A stretch of 64,000 bases of DNA from Brugia malayi (lineage: Eukaryota; Nematoda; Chromadorea; Rhabditida; Onchocercidae), in assembly GCF_000002995.4 (NCBI RefSeq), contig NW_025062475.1:5122528-5186527 (forward strand), given 5' to 3'. Positions 50,881 to 64,000 of this stretch are shown piece after piece. The notes under the pieces are model-generated. The model did not search any database and was not told the origin of the DNA. It saw only the letters and a program-made list of their open reading frames with translations. The translations under genes and the position numbers were made by a program. Every line of letters starts with the position of its first letter. Positions within the stretch are counted from its first letter, which is position 1.

Positions 50881-53800
50881 CTAATGATGTCTGCAAAGTA
50901 TAAAATGATATTAGTATTTAAGCTTATTCTATTGCTTATTCTGTTTAAAAGAAATTAGATTAAATTTATTTTAAATTTATTTGAATTTATTTTTATTCAA
51001 TTGAATAAATTCATTACATTCAAAGTGTATAATATAATTTTATCTCCTTTTTGTAATCATTTTAGGAGTATTAGAACTATCATTTTTTAAAACAAAATTA
51101 TTCAATGATGTATCAGCATGTGGAACTTTTACCTTTTTTTTTTCTTGGCATATTTAACTGATATAAAGTCACATTTACAACGTGTTGTATGTTCAAATAT
51201 TTGCTTAACTTAGGTTGGAATTTTGCATACCATTAAAAAAAGCCTTAAATTTATTTTTCATATTGTTTTTAGAAGTTAAAGATCATCCCTTTCTTTTTCT
51301 CCCTCTCTCTCTCTCTCTTTTCTTGCTATTTTGCACTCCATCTATTAATGCTAATGCATTATAGAATGTATTGGAATTTTATTTCAATTTTTCTCCGACC
51401 CCGACCCGCAACATTTCAATTCATATGTAATGAGATTTTTGAGTATTCATTATCGTTTCTTCCTGAATGAAAACGGATGGAATTGCAGTGAACTGATTTG
51501 ATGAAAGTGAATTAGAATGGGTTAAAATTAGTTTCAGTTTGAATTAAATTAGTGCTAATGCTTAGACATTGAGTGTCAACACTGAATGTCAACCCTATTG
51601 CATTCATAATTTACTCAATCATTTTGTTTCTTTTGCTGGCCATTACTCTTTGACCTCTTAGAGAGAGAGATATTTCTGTTTCAATTTACTTGCAAGCTTT
51701 CCTTTTTTTTTTTGAAGTATTAAAATGAATGAACAAAAAGAAAAAACATGATAGTATTTTTTAAAAAAATTTCTTTTTAAAATTAAATCTTTGTAACCAT
51801 TGTATTTCAAACACTTACCCTAAGTAGTCTTATTTGGTATACTATTTCTTGTCTGAAGTAAATTTAATTTGCGCAAGACTTTTTAATCAAAAAACCAAAA
51901 AAAGTAGCATAAAAGCTTTCTTCTTTTGAAATTTAGTGTCAACAAGGATGAATTTTATATCAATCATTTAAATAAAATAAAGACATGATAGACAGATAAT
52001 CTGATAATACTTATCATCGTTTAAAACATTTTCTTCAGTTTAATTGATATGGGTACATTGAATAATAATATATACAGCATTATTTTATCTTTCGTCTCAA
52101 ATCATTCATTTGTTCACTCAATTAATTTAATGGGAAAATATGATAAAACTTAATCAAGTACTAACAATTAATAAAACGTTATCTAAATATTAGATAAAGC
52201 TTCAGAGTAATTGAAGTATGAAAGGTTGAAATAATAATAATCAGAAGGATTTTTTTAAACACATTTTTTGTGCAAAATGGGAAATTATCAAATATAATGA
52301 AGCAAAATAAATGAGTAAATGATATTTTCTTCTTTCTTTCTTTCCAAAATTTTTTTTCTTTTGATCAGTTTTTTCTTTTTTTTTTTTTAAATCAATTTAT
52401 CTACATGAAACGAATGAATCCGTTTACAATTTCATTCGTTTGCCATCAAATAAACCGACTTATTTTGCCTTCAAACTGTTTCAAAACCGGTTTCATTTCC
52501 AGATCTCCCGCTTTTCATACCATCATTCAAATACTCACATTTAATTTCACTTTCTCTTTTTAATTTCAACAACATCAAACATTTTACCGCCCAATGATCA
52601 AAAATTCAATTCATTTTTTTTTTTGTTTCTTTTTTGCTTTTTCTTTTCTTTCATTTTCTTTAACATTCGCTGTTTGAAATATAAAATGCTTAAATTAACT
52701 GTAAATTTATAATTTTTCATTGCTTCTTATATATCCGTATTTGTCGAATAATTTTACGTGTCTTTGACGTTTGACATAATATATATGTGCATGCCTACGC
52801 TTATTGGTGCATACGACACTGTGACATTCAAATGTCGTTGAACTTTTTGCGCAACTTCAACGAATCAAATTAACTAATTGTTATCGTTTTATTCTGATAA
52901 CAATTGATAGTGTAATATTTATCAATTTCCCTTTTTCTTTAGAAACTTATCTAAAAATTCATCTCTTATAACATTCTCTTTTGTACATTTTTTTTTTTTG
53001 TCGGAAATTTTCTTTTAGCTAAATTAAAAAAAGCTATGCTACAGTCAAAAGAAATTTTTCAAAATAATTTTTAGGATGAAATAGGCATTTTGAGAAAATC
53101 GCCTGTATTGTTTTCTCATTATTTAACTCAAACTTTCCTGATTATACTGATGTGAATTCATATTAGTTATTCAGTTCTCCAAATATTTTACTGATTTGAT
53201 TTCATCGCATGCTAAAAAATAATTATGAAATAGGCTACATTGTCTATGTCAAATTACCTCTCCCTTCCTCTCTCTCTCTCATTTATAATGTCACATAATT
53301 ATTTTTGCAGAAGTGCATTACGAGAGATATCTTTGTCTACATATTAGCATGTATGATATTGTTAAGCATATTATTTGTATATGCCAGTTTGTCTGTGACA
53401 TTATTTCGTTAGCTTGTTTTTCCTTCCTTTTTTTTTTTTTTTTTTTTCCTTTTTAGCTTGTGTCTAGCTAACTTAAAGCCTTAAGGCTTATTTTTACTAT
53501 CACTTCAGGATAGACTTTAATTAAAAAAATAACGAAAGAGAGAGAGAGAGAGAGACGAAAGCTCAATCATACATCGTTCCTTTCGCAATTTTTCTTTTCA
53601 TTTCTTCCTATTTCTTCCCCTTTCTCTTTCTGTCATTATTGTTGACATAATCAGACTTAGACATTAGCTTAGAAATAAGTCCAAAAACGTTTATATCCAA
53701 AAGTGAATATTTATTGTTAATGTATTATTGTTTTAGTAAAATGTTGCTTCATTTTAGCTAATACAATTTTTATTACTGTTTTTTTTTTTCTTTTTTTCTA

Positions 53801-56288
53801 TCTTTCGCTCATTCCTTTGCTCACTTTCTCTTTCTTTCTTTATTTTCATAATTTTTTTCTTAAATTAAAAATTAATTCTATTATATAAAATGCAATCACT
53901 CTTTTTCTCCTTTTCTCCTTCTTTCATCTCTTTGTTATTCCTATTTTTCTTTTATTTTCTTATAAAATTTTATGTTCATTATGCATGCACGCATTTCTCA
54001 TTTATCCAGAAAATTTCCATATTTTAGACTAAAATAAATTTTGAGATTCAATAATGACATTATCTTTCAATAAATTTTCATTTTACGACAAAGATTTGAA
54101 TTCGCCTTTTAAACCTTTCATTTTCAGGTTTCTCAAATGTTGCTATCAGATTAATTCGATCTGAAAAGAAAGTTATGTTACAAGAGAGAAGGATATTGAA
54201 ATATTTGAATTCTTCGTTATAAACTTGAAATTTGTTTTATTTATTCCATCTTTATACTAACTAAATTAAAATTTCAAGTTTAAACCTTTGATTTACTTTA
54301 ATTTAGTTATCATAATTTTTTAGCATTAAATAAATCATAAATAATATTTTTTTGAGTTCATTTTTAGATTTCGATTGAACGCAGACTGCACAATCTTTTA
54401 TGAAAGCATTCATATTTCATTTTGAAAACATATATTTATCTTGCAAAATCCCACTCATTTGTTAGTTATAAGGAAGAAATTGAAAGGAAGAAAAATAGAG
54501 CAAAATAAGGAATAGCAAAAAATAATTAGCAAGAAAACAAATAGTAAAATAAAAGAATGGAGACGAGAAATGCGAAACTGATAAATTTCATTTATCAGAT
54601 AATTACTTATTTTTTTTCCTCACTTATTTTTCCTATTCAACTAAAAGATTCATTTAGTGCAGATTTAGAATTTTTGCTTTCCTTTTCTATTATTTTTTTA
54701 TTTTTTAGTTTTGCTAGTATTTTCAGTTTTAGTGCAACAAATTTCTCACTACATTTTATTAAGTATAAACATTATTGTATTCGTACAGAAAGTAAATAAA
54801 AGGAATAATAATAGATTTCATTTTTCTTCTAAAACTTAACTTTTTTTTTGGCTAATTATTTTCTTTTTTTTCAACTTCTTTTATTTCATTTTTTAACTCT
54901 CAAAAAAGCAAATTTTTTAATTCTAAAAATTATTTATTTCAAAACATTGGGTTAATAATTTATTTCTGTTTTCGACTCAAGCTTTCATTCAAAATTTTGG
55001 TTTTTTTTCCCTTTTTTTTCATTTCCTCCGCTTTCTATTGCTTTCTCAACTAATTTTTATTAGCAAAATTAATCTCTCCTGTGACTCAGTAAAATTCGGA
55101 AAAAAAACTGAAATGTGATAATTTTCTTTTTTAGTTTTCCTCCCTAAAACTTTTAGGGAAAAGGAGAGAAAGAAAAAGAAAAGTTTTTGCTTATAAAAAA
55201 AAATGTCAATTTCAACTAAATGTATTTTTTCACAATTTTTTATTTCTTTCTACCTCCTCTTCCCTCCCCCCTCCAAAAAAAATAAATAAATAATGCTATA
55301 TTAACTGCAAGGGATATTTTGAAAAATCGATAATTTATTGTGTTAATAAATTTAAGAAAATGTTAAAAAAGTGAATAGAAAAATCAGATTTTTAATATCT
55401 ACGAATTAAATTTGATTCGAAAAAAAAACCCTTTATTATCTTAAAAAGAACTTTAGGAAACTAATTCGATTTTAGTAGCTCAAAATAATTATTAACTACC
55501 AAACTGATGTAATATGTTAATGAATTATTGCATTATTTGTGTATCACTTGTCAACTACAACTAGTCTAATTTTTATATCCTTTCTCATTATTGCTGACAT
55601 AAACAATTTCATCCCTTCTTTTTACTTTTTTGAAACCACAAAATTTGAAATGATTTGTTGATTAGAAAATTTCATCTGTAACAATCATTATTATAATATT
55701 TTTCTTCATAGAACTAAAAAAATTAGAAACAATGTTGTCGTATCAAATGCAATTTTAATTATGATTTGATATCTAGTCAAAATAATGATCACAATAAATC
55801 ATGAATAGTAATGTATGATTTAATAGAATGTATCCTTCATTAAATTTTACATTGACATCAATCTATTCCTTGGTTAAATTGATTTGTTAGTGATAAAATT
55901 TCGCTATTTTATAAAAAATAAAATTATTTCAAAAGTCTTATTTTAATTATCTTTCAGTTATTTTCATGCATCATTTTTTTTACTGTCTTTCTATATTTTT
56001 ATTTAAAAAAACTGGATTTGTGATTTACATATTAATAATTATTTTTCAATTAAATTTACTTCTTTCTCTATTAATTTGTCTTTTTCTCTTATTTTTTGTA
56101 CAAACTAAAACTTTTCTAGTAATATTTGATTGTTCAGTAAATACTTAATTACTCGAAAGTTTATTTTTATCAAAAAAAAAATACAATTAATTTGAGTTCG
56201 TTACAATTAATTCGTCTGTTTGTGTATGCATGCATATATATTTATATGTCTATAGGTGTTTGTTGATAGTAAATAGGAATTTTTTGAT

Positions 56289-56360
56289 AATAACTATTAA
56301 TAATAAATAGTAATAATTCCATTTAAATAACTATTAATAATAAATAGTAATATTTCCATT
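56289..56360. repeat. Tandem 37-bp duplication, each unit with a hairpin
   Basis: Units start at 56289 and 56326 and are nearly identical. Each contains ACTATT and AATAGT separated by seven bases, so each can fold into a 6-bp stem. Confidence 0.8.
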
Positions 56361-57368
56361 CAGATTATTCAAATAAAAATTGAGTAGGAAGCAAAAATTA
56401 TTAGTAATTAGAAATTAATTTAATCTATGTATTAAAAGGAAGGAAAGCATTCAGCATAATCGATTAATCATCATACGATTGCTTTAAACCGAATATAATT
56501 TAACGTTTTACTAATTTAACGCTAAAGACTTGCCAATACTAACTCGCAAATCCGAAAAAATTTTAAATTATATATATAATTAGTGGTAATGGTAAAAATT
56601 TCAATTTGAGTACAATCTGTGTCATTTGAATGAGTCTCATTGCGGTAAAATTGTTATGTTTACTGACATCGATGAAAACTGGGTGTTTGTTAGTAGTAAA
56701 TGGTTAATATATTTGTGTGTGTTAATGTGCACAAGTGATAGAGGATATTTTAAAAATTCCTAAAGATTTTCAGTTAAATATTTTATTATTTCTCATTAAA
56801 TATGCACGAAGATTTCAGTTTTAATTAGCATATTTAACAAGATTAGACGTTATTATCCACTTTTCTTTAACTCCTTTCCAATAAACGACATGGACTTTTG
56901 TAGATTTTTCATGCACAAAATTAGTTGATGACATTGTTTGGAATAATTCTAGTCAATATTTTCTCTAGCTATTTAAAAAAAAAAAAAATCATTTGCTATG
57001 AACGACCTTTTTTAATTCTTCGCTTGGAAATATTTGAAAACCTAGCTATATGCAGTTTTAAAATACGAAATTTTGGTAGTTTTTTAAATTTTTTTCTAAA
57101 AAAATATCTATATCATTTTTCTTTCTTTTTAATAAATAACTAAACATTAGGCTAGATAAATTAAAATGTCGTCTAACTAGTTTTAGCTTAGATATAATTC
57201 TAATATTTAAAACTTATGTCTTATTAGCTGTGATAAAGTTTTTTGCTTAATGAACAATGAGTTAGATTTGGAAATGACTTTGTGATTATCTAGCAGTAAT
57301 ATTTAAATTTATTTTTCAAGTTTCAAAAATTATTTTCCCTTTTTTTTGTGGCAACTTTCTTAAATATC

Positions 57369-57434
57369 ATGCTACAGTACTCTCTGCACTACAATATTCC
57401 TATGCTACAGTATACCTTGTACTACAACATTAGT
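57369..57434. repeat. Diverged 33-bp tandem duplication
   Basis: Two adjacent units (57369-57401 and 57402-57434), both starting ATGCTACAGTA and both containing ACTACAA. The CTACAGTA core also occurs, reverse complemented, near 46037. Confidence 0.75.
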
Positions 57435-59134
57435 TGCGACGTCAGTCACATTTATTGTATTGCTGCTTCAATAAGCTATCATTACAGTTAAAATAAAAGT
57501 TAACAAAAAAGAAGTAAAAGAAAAATATGGTAATTGTGTAAAATTAAATATTCTCAGAAAGATTAAAGAAAACAAGAACTGCTGATAAGATGACATTTTC
57601 AAGCAATTAACCAAATTTTTGAAAGATTTAACTGGTTTATTATAGTATCAGTTGTAAAGAAATATTTTTCATCACAAACAACATTTCGTTAACTTAAAAT
57701 TTAAGCTTAAAAGGACTAACAATTGCTAAATAAGTAATGAATGTGTGTTTAATTAATTGCCCACTAATTAGTGCCATTTTTCCTTTTATTTTTCCTTTTA
57801 ACTTATTGCTCTATTGGTCTTTTCTTTTTTTAGATGTTTGGCTAATCTCATTTTTTAACATATTTATATTTATTCTTGTAAAATATTTTATGTTCTTACT
57901 TAATACAATGTTTCACTCCAAGTGTTTAGAATATTTTTTAAATCAAAGAAAAAAACTTTCGCTCTTAACTTTCTTATTTTATGAATTCTTTCATGAGAAT
58001 TACTTTGATTCATATTAATTAATTTGAATCAAAACACAATTATTATCAAATTCGTCCATTTTTTAAATTAATCTAATTTAAGCAATATGAAATTGACTGG
58101 AAGCAAATTTTTTTTATTAGAATTTGCGAAAATTAATATGAAATCAAAATTTCGCGCCATTCATATATCTTTTCATAGTTATGAAAATTTGAAATTTAAA
58201 TTAAAATTCACTAAAGCAGCAAAGAATTTAATGAAATCTTTTTGAAGAATGATGAAAAAAAAATTAAAAGATATCATGGATTAATAGCACGATGATTTAA
58301 ATATTAATGAAAAAACATGAATTGATCAAATTCCGTTCAAAAAAATTATTCCACAAAATTTGGATTTTAAAAGAAAAAAGAACAAAACACAAAAGTTATT
58401 TCGAACATTTCAAAATTTCATTTTAAATTAATCGACTGATTTGAATTAATAAAATTCAAATGATTTTTTTGTTTAAAAATAATATTGTGTCATTTTTTTT
58501 TTAAGATAAAAATAATTGTGACAGATATAATCGAAACAAAAACACTTTCATTTGAGATGCTTCTGGGAATGACTTCAGGAAAAAAATAACAAATTTAATT
58601 TCAGATAAAAGCTACTTTTATTACTTTCACATAATGAAAAAAAAGCAAAAATAAATGAAATTTTTTCATTTGCTGAAAGTTTACTTTTGCATCATTAAAA
58701 AAATCATTAAAAGAACGTTATTTTTTTGATTTATTAGGAAAAGATCACCTTATTTCATCATTTAAATTAAATTGAAATTTTGCAAGTAGTTGTTTGCACA
58801 TAAAAATTTATGATAAAAAAGAAATGATTATTAACAAAATGCAAATTAACATACGATCATTTATTTCGGACTTCTTTGATTGAAATTTACATTTTTTTTT
58901 TTTGCATATAATAAAATTTGGAATAAAAATGTAAATATTATTTTGAATACTACATTAGAAAAATGTAATTGAGAAATCTAATTAATTAGTTAGTCGATCT
59001 AGGAAAGCCTAAAAATTTAATCATTATTTCGACGTCTCACTCCAATTCATTTTTATTTTCCTCATTATTGGTTCTTCTTTTTTCTTTTTCGAGGTAAGCG
59101 TTTATTATTTCCGGAATTGCTACAAATATTGAAA

Positions 59135-59143
59135 ACTTTTCAG
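59135..59143 (+). promoter_or_regulatory. Predicted spliced-leader trans-splice acceptor of the 3' gene
   Basis: ACTTTTCAG ends at 59143, fifteen bases before an ATG at 59159 that is immediately preceded by an in-frame TGA. This makes the ATG the likely true start and the site a likely SL acceptor. Confidence 0.5.
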
Positions 59144-59158
59144 ATAAATCATATCTGA

Positions 59159-61907
59159 ATGAATACATCACTGCCAACATCAAATGCTACAATAGCTAAA
59201 AATGATTGCTTTCATTTATCCATTGCTGAACGTCGACTACGAAATCGTAGCTTATCAAGCTTACTCTGGACACCACCACTCTATCCGGGTTATTCAGCAA
59301 AACTTGACAAATCTTTCAAATCTAACTTTTGTCAGCAATCAGTGTGGAAATCTACAGCATCCGAAATAGCAACATCATCAAATCTGCTACCATCTAATCC
59401 TGTCACCAATATAAATTGTTATCCCTCTTCAATTCAAAATGTCATCGAAGCACCATACCAATTTAAGGTAAATTAAATGATAATGATATCATATCAAACG
59501 ATAATACAATTTATCAGTAAACAAATTGTTTCTCTAATTATCTTATCACATTTAAGTTTCCTCTACTTGAAAATATTATTTACACTTTTTTTTTTTTTGA
59601 AAGTTCACAGGTTTTAACGTTAATTAAGCATTAATTAAAGAAAATTCTACGTTGCATTGTAGGATAAATGATAAAGAAGGAAAGAAAAGAGGAAAAGATT
59701 TTTTTTTGTATCATAAATTTTAGCATCCATCACAACAACAGCCGGCAGAAAATGAGGATATAAGCTGGAACAGTTCGAAGCAATATACAAATTCGAAGGA
59801 ATCATCTGGTTATGGTTCCGGAACATCTGAGTCAGATCTGGAAAATGAACAACAATCGAAAAAGGTTATTTGTTCTTTAATGTATATGTGTAAATAATTT
59901 TAAATAAATAGGCAAACATTTCACCATTTGTAGGCATTAAGTTAGAATAAAAAAAACAGCATCACGTTGAAATAAAATAAAATTTAATTTAATTTAATTT
60001 AATTTAATTTAACAGGCTGTTTCATTTTAATTTAATATAAAAAATTATACTGTATCCATCCGTTGAAATGTAACGAATTGATATTTATTTCGACATTTTA
60101 ATAATTAATAGAAATCATTATTATAAGATGTTAAAATGAAAAGATTTGAATTTTAAATTTTAGCTCATATAATAATAGCAAGATGATAAGGATAATAATA
60201 ATGATAGTATATAATAATATAATAAGAGTAGAATGAATTGAATGAGCTGAAATTTTTGATTTAAATCCATTCAATCAAAATTTTAATCTAATATTTGAAT
60301 TACTTATTCAAATATAAACCTGTTTTATCAATCATTTCTGTCACATGGGATATATTAAATGCAATCATTTATAACATATAAATGCATGAATGTAATTTAA
60401 ATTCAATCCTTTTTTGCTTGTTTCTAATTCATTTATAAATTATTTCTCTATTTTATCATTTTTTTCATCGTTTTTTAAAAATTTTTCTCGAAAAGTTTTT
60501 TAAAAAAAATAGTTGTTAGTAATTTAGAAAAAAAATTGAAGAAATAGAAAAAGTTTTTTATTTCACCAATAATTTGGAAAAAACAATTCGAGTATTATAA
60601 AAATTCTTCTGTTCATCTACTGCAAAATAGTATCATAGATTAAAATTATGATAAGATAATTTTAAAACCATTAAATTAAAATAAGTATTATTTTATTATT
60701 ATTATATTACTATTTTCCATTGTTATTATTTTGCCGTTTCAGATTTTACAAACAATAACTGCCTCTTCTAAAACAATTAATAACAATCACTCTTTTACGA
60801 ATACAGCAATGAGTGATAATTACAATGATATTTTTAAACAACAGAAAGTTGAATTTGCTGCTGAACGTGCAACAACACGTACGCCAATAAGGCAACAACG
60901 TAATCGTCAGCATACGGTTTTTTTTTTTTTTTTTTTCAATTTTCTCTTTTTTGTTTTTAATGATAGCTAATGATAAAGTTCTGAGTGCAAAGTTATTCAA
61001 TCATTTAAAATTGCTTCATTTTTTTTTTTTTTGTTTAAGTTTTACTAAAGTTTAATTGGTAGTTTTTTTTTTTGATCTTTCATATATTATTCATAATGAA
61101 TCATTTATTCATTTCAAGAATATTTTTTTAATGTAATCTTTTATAATTAATATAAACGAATAGAACAATTATGTTTAAAGTATCGTCATATCATTCTTCC
61201 AAGGAAGACCAAATTAATTTAATTAAGACTTCCTTGCAAAAAAAATTTTTTTTTTCACTAATTTTTTCACTAAATTTAGATTTAATTACATCATTCCCTC
61301 ATTAATTTTTTTAATCCAGTACTGAATGTGATATGATTACAAATGCTAAATGATAAAAATGATATAATGGTTGTTGATATAATTGATAATCAAAAACAAA
61401 AAATAGAAAAAAGATATCATTATCATGAATTTCTTTAGTTGGAAAAGAATAGAAGACGAAGTGTTCCTGCTAATCTTCGTAATGCTTTTACAGGTTAATT
61501 TCATCTGAATCATTTTTTAATTTGTTTAAAAAATCCAAATTGGCTATCAGCATCGTCCGGTTTAACAAGTTTTTAAAATAATTCTACAAATATTACCAAA
61601 CATTTTGCGCGATAATCCATTTGCGCTGTTACAAATCAAATTTTATTACATATCGAAAATAAGCCTTTCCGCTTCTACTGGAATTTTTTAATTCTCATAA
61701 TGCGTAATTTTTGCAATTAAATACAGTTAAAATAAATAATTTAGTACAAGTTTTTGTTTTTCTTTAAAAAAATTTGACTTCTTTAACTAAATAATGGTTA
61801 AAAAATTTTTCAATAAAAAAAAATTTAATTTAATTTTACTTTCTTTTTCAGATGAAATAGTACGCGTACTGGAAATTAACGGTGTATTTCAGTATGAAAC
61901 AGATGCA
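59159..61907 (+). CDS. Unrecognised, mostly disordered protein, 5' part (five exons, 245 codons, incomplete)
   Basis: I do not recognise this gene. Exons: 59159-59467, 59724-59864, 60743-60916, 61439-61493, 61852-61907. All phases join and no stop is reached, so it likely continues beyond the window or into 61908-64000. The product is rich in Ser, Asn, Thr and Gln. It has a basic N-terminal patch (AERRLRNRSLSSLLW), an acidic Ser/Gly motif (SSGYGSGTSESDLE, about residues 130-143), and a basic segment (EKNRRRSVPANLRNAF) followed by a short, apparently folded stretch (DEIVRVLEINGVFQYE). The SGYG motif resembles one in PERIOD proteins, but I see no PAS domain and do not assign it. Exon 3 has a weak donor (GTTTTT). 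No signal peptide or membrane segment is visible. Confidence 0.6.
59980..60012. repeat. (AATTT)n pentanucleotide repeat
   Basis: About six and a half AATTT units within intron 2 of the 3' gene. Confidence 0.9.
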
Positions 61908-64000
61908 GTAAGTTTATATTATTATTATTGTTATTATTAATTTTTACTATTATTATTATAGAAATATTTATGAATATTAGCTAATTAAGTTTGTGAACAA
62001 CGAGAAAAAAAATTATAAATCAATAAATTACACTTCAGTTAATAATTTGACATTTTTATGCAATTGTGTAATTTTAAAAATAAATTATATGCTAATATTC
62101 ACATTTTGAGCCTTTTTTTAAAATTTCATTATAGCATATTTAAATGATAAAATGCAAAATTGTTTGCAAAGAGGGCTGTTCATTTTAAAAAAATTCAAAA
62201 TAGAGTTCAAAATATTGAAATATTCAAAATAGAAGTAAAAAGCAACAAATGATAGCGTAACTTTACATGGAACATGTAATCAATAAGCACAATTTAAGTT
62301 AAAATTGGATCAGTCAAAAAAAAAAAAATTAATTTCTTTTGTTATGATAACATCCAGTGAATCAAAATTTTAATTTATTTTTTTATTTCTTTCCTAAGTC
62401 TTTTTCCCTTTTTAATTTAAAATTATTGTATCATTTTAGAGGATTTCATTTGCTTTGTGTAATAATTTATAAAATTTTCATCATTTATATTTGATTTCAT
62501 GAAAAATAACTGATATATCAATTATATGCAGGTGATAAGCAACAAAAAGTTTTAATCTTTTAGTAATCGAATTAATTTGGTTAGAATTAGTCACACTTTC
62601 AAATAATAACTTCTTAATGATCATTTTCAAGTAGGCTGTTTAGAATAAATCTTATTCAAGTAGTTTACTTATCCCAGTGGTCAAATTTCATATTAATTTA
62701 CTAATTTTTATACTAATTTACAATTTCATATTATTTCACCAAGTTAAATTGAAATTTCTAATATTAGTAAAAATTATTCTCGTTTGTTCCTTATACAATC
62801 TGTTAATAAAATGGAATTGCAATTTATCATCTTGAAAAGAATTATTTCCGTTGATCAAATTTAACCTCCAAATAATTTGCTAAATATTTCCAAGGCAAAA
62901 GAATGTTAAACGAATGAAGTAAATAATTCATTAAATAAACAAGAAAAAATTAAGACGAATCACTAAAATTGCTAATTAAATTTTTGTAAAATAAAATTTT
63001 TCCAGTTGTACTAATGAAAATTTTATTTCATCCCTTGAAAGGTTTTTCTTTTTTCCTAAAATGTTTTAATTCTTTCTTCGTCTCATTCTACTTAAATTTT
63101 AATTTCCTTTTTCATCTTAATTTAGACTGAATTATCCAGCAAAAGAGGATAGCATGTAATCGTTGTCATAAATGTCAAATTACTGATACAAATTGAAGTG
63201 GAAAGTTCTTTTTTTTTCTCGCATGCATTAATAAAATGCCAATTAACAGCGATAGTTAATTGCTTTTTCTGCTTCATTCTTCCATTTTTCTTCTTTTAAA
63301 ATTTTTCATTCTTTTATTATTGCGAACAAAAATTTTTACTAATAAGTTTATTTTCATATTAATTTTATTGTTTTTTTTTTTTTTTTGAGTAAACAGTGCT
63401 AAATTATGTAAATATAATTTTTTTTGCAATTCTTAGTTGTTTTTTTTTTATAGAATTGCTTTAAAAATTTTCGAAATAACTTTTTATAACCATTTAATAA
63501 TCATATCTATCATCCTTTTCTTTTTTTAAAAGTTTTATGTAATTATTAATTTTAAATAAAATTTTCTTTCCAAAATTTTCTCATTTTTTACAGTTTGAAT
63601 ATTATTATTGTAGACAACAGATTGAATTTTTTTGAAATAGTTTTGAATTTATTTGTTTTGAAAATCACATAATATCTGTCATTCTTTTTCTTTTATTTTT
63701 TCAAAATTTAATAACATTTAAATTTTCAAAAAACTTTTTCTTTCTAAAGTTATTTATATTTTGAATACGTTATTAGTTATTATTATTATTTGGAACTCTC
63801 ATAATTTTTTGAATTTACGGTAATTATAGCGGATTGCGTTATTTACTTGTTGCGTTGTTAACAAGTAAAATGATAAAATATTATCAGAAAAATTTTTATA
63901 TAATCGACAAATACAGCATTGCAGGTTTTGATATCGTATAATATATTCCAAAATATTCTTTTTTCTCCTCGTTTTTTTTTTTTTTTTTTTTGCATAAAAT
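61908..64000 (+). other. Intron-like sequence at the right edge
   Basis: Follows a GTAAGT donor at 61908. It is AT-rich with T tracts. A TTGCAG acceptor-like site at about 63924 is followed by a short open stretch, but I cannot support an exon there. Confidence 0.45.

Larger units (their letters stand above)
43571..59134. other. Gene-poor intergenic region (15.5 kb)
   Basis: No confidently coding sequence was found. The region holds a GAT/AAT repeat, two small tandem duplications and two weak small-gene candidates (listed separately). Remaining open frames are Phe/Ile/Lys-rich and lack splice or start context. A 63-codon minus-strand frame at 44459-44650 is of mixed composition but has no acceptable acceptor. 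Confidence 0.5.

Noticed and set aside
60731..61000. Minus-strand 84-codon frame opposite exon 3 of the 3' gene
   Set aside because: It is antisense to a phase-consistent exon and runs through a poly-A tract.
1..64000. tRNA, rRNA, CRISPR array, intact transposon or viral genes
   Set aside because: I looked for tRNA T-loop-like motifs, spaced direct repeats and transposase or polymerase motifs and saw none that hold up; a tRNAscan-SE and RepeatMasker run would be the decisive check.

Overview
The window looks like nuclear DNA from a nematode, most probably an AT-rich clade III (filarial-type) worm. The evidence is compositional and structural. The sequence is strongly A+T rich by eye, with long homopolymer and microsatellite tracts. 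Genes are split into many small exons with nematode-style TTTYAG acceptors. The three best gene models each begin 7-15 bases after an unpaired 3' splice site, as expected for spliced-leader trans-splicing. Protein identities were assigned by recognising family motifs; no database search was run. The species is inference.

Layout: 1-10.3 kb is repeat-rich non-coding DNA. 10358-26798 (+) is a 15-exon TRIM-NHL gene encoding 844 aa (RING, two B-boxes, coiled coil, six-bladed NHL propeller). Its NHL domain closely follows Drosophila Brat and C. elegans NCL-1, so I call it ncl-1. A probable long 3' UTR runs to about 28.8 kb. 34187-36603 (-) is a low-confidence four-exon model for a small single-pass membrane protein. 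37392-43358 (+) is a 13-exon prolidase (Xaa-Pro dipeptidase, 482 aa) with all five metal ligands and one GC-AG intron. 43.6-59.1 kb is mostly empty, apart from repeats and two weak small-gene candidates near 48.3 and 50.7 kb. 59159-61907 (+) is the 5' part of an unrecognised, largely disordered protein that appears to run past the right edge.

The genes do not form an obvious pathway. NCL-1/Brat proteins are post-transcriptional repressors that limit ribosome biogenesis and cell growth, and prolidase is a cytosolic housekeeping peptidase that recycles proline from collagen-type dipeptides. No rRNA, tRNA, CRISPR, phage or intact transposon was recognised. I found no convincing new biological system. 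The items most worth a second look are the small minus-strand membrane-protein model, the decayed B-box exon copy inside an ncl-1 intron, the GC-AG intron in prolidase, the unrecognised 3' gene, and the two small-gene candidates in the gene desert.
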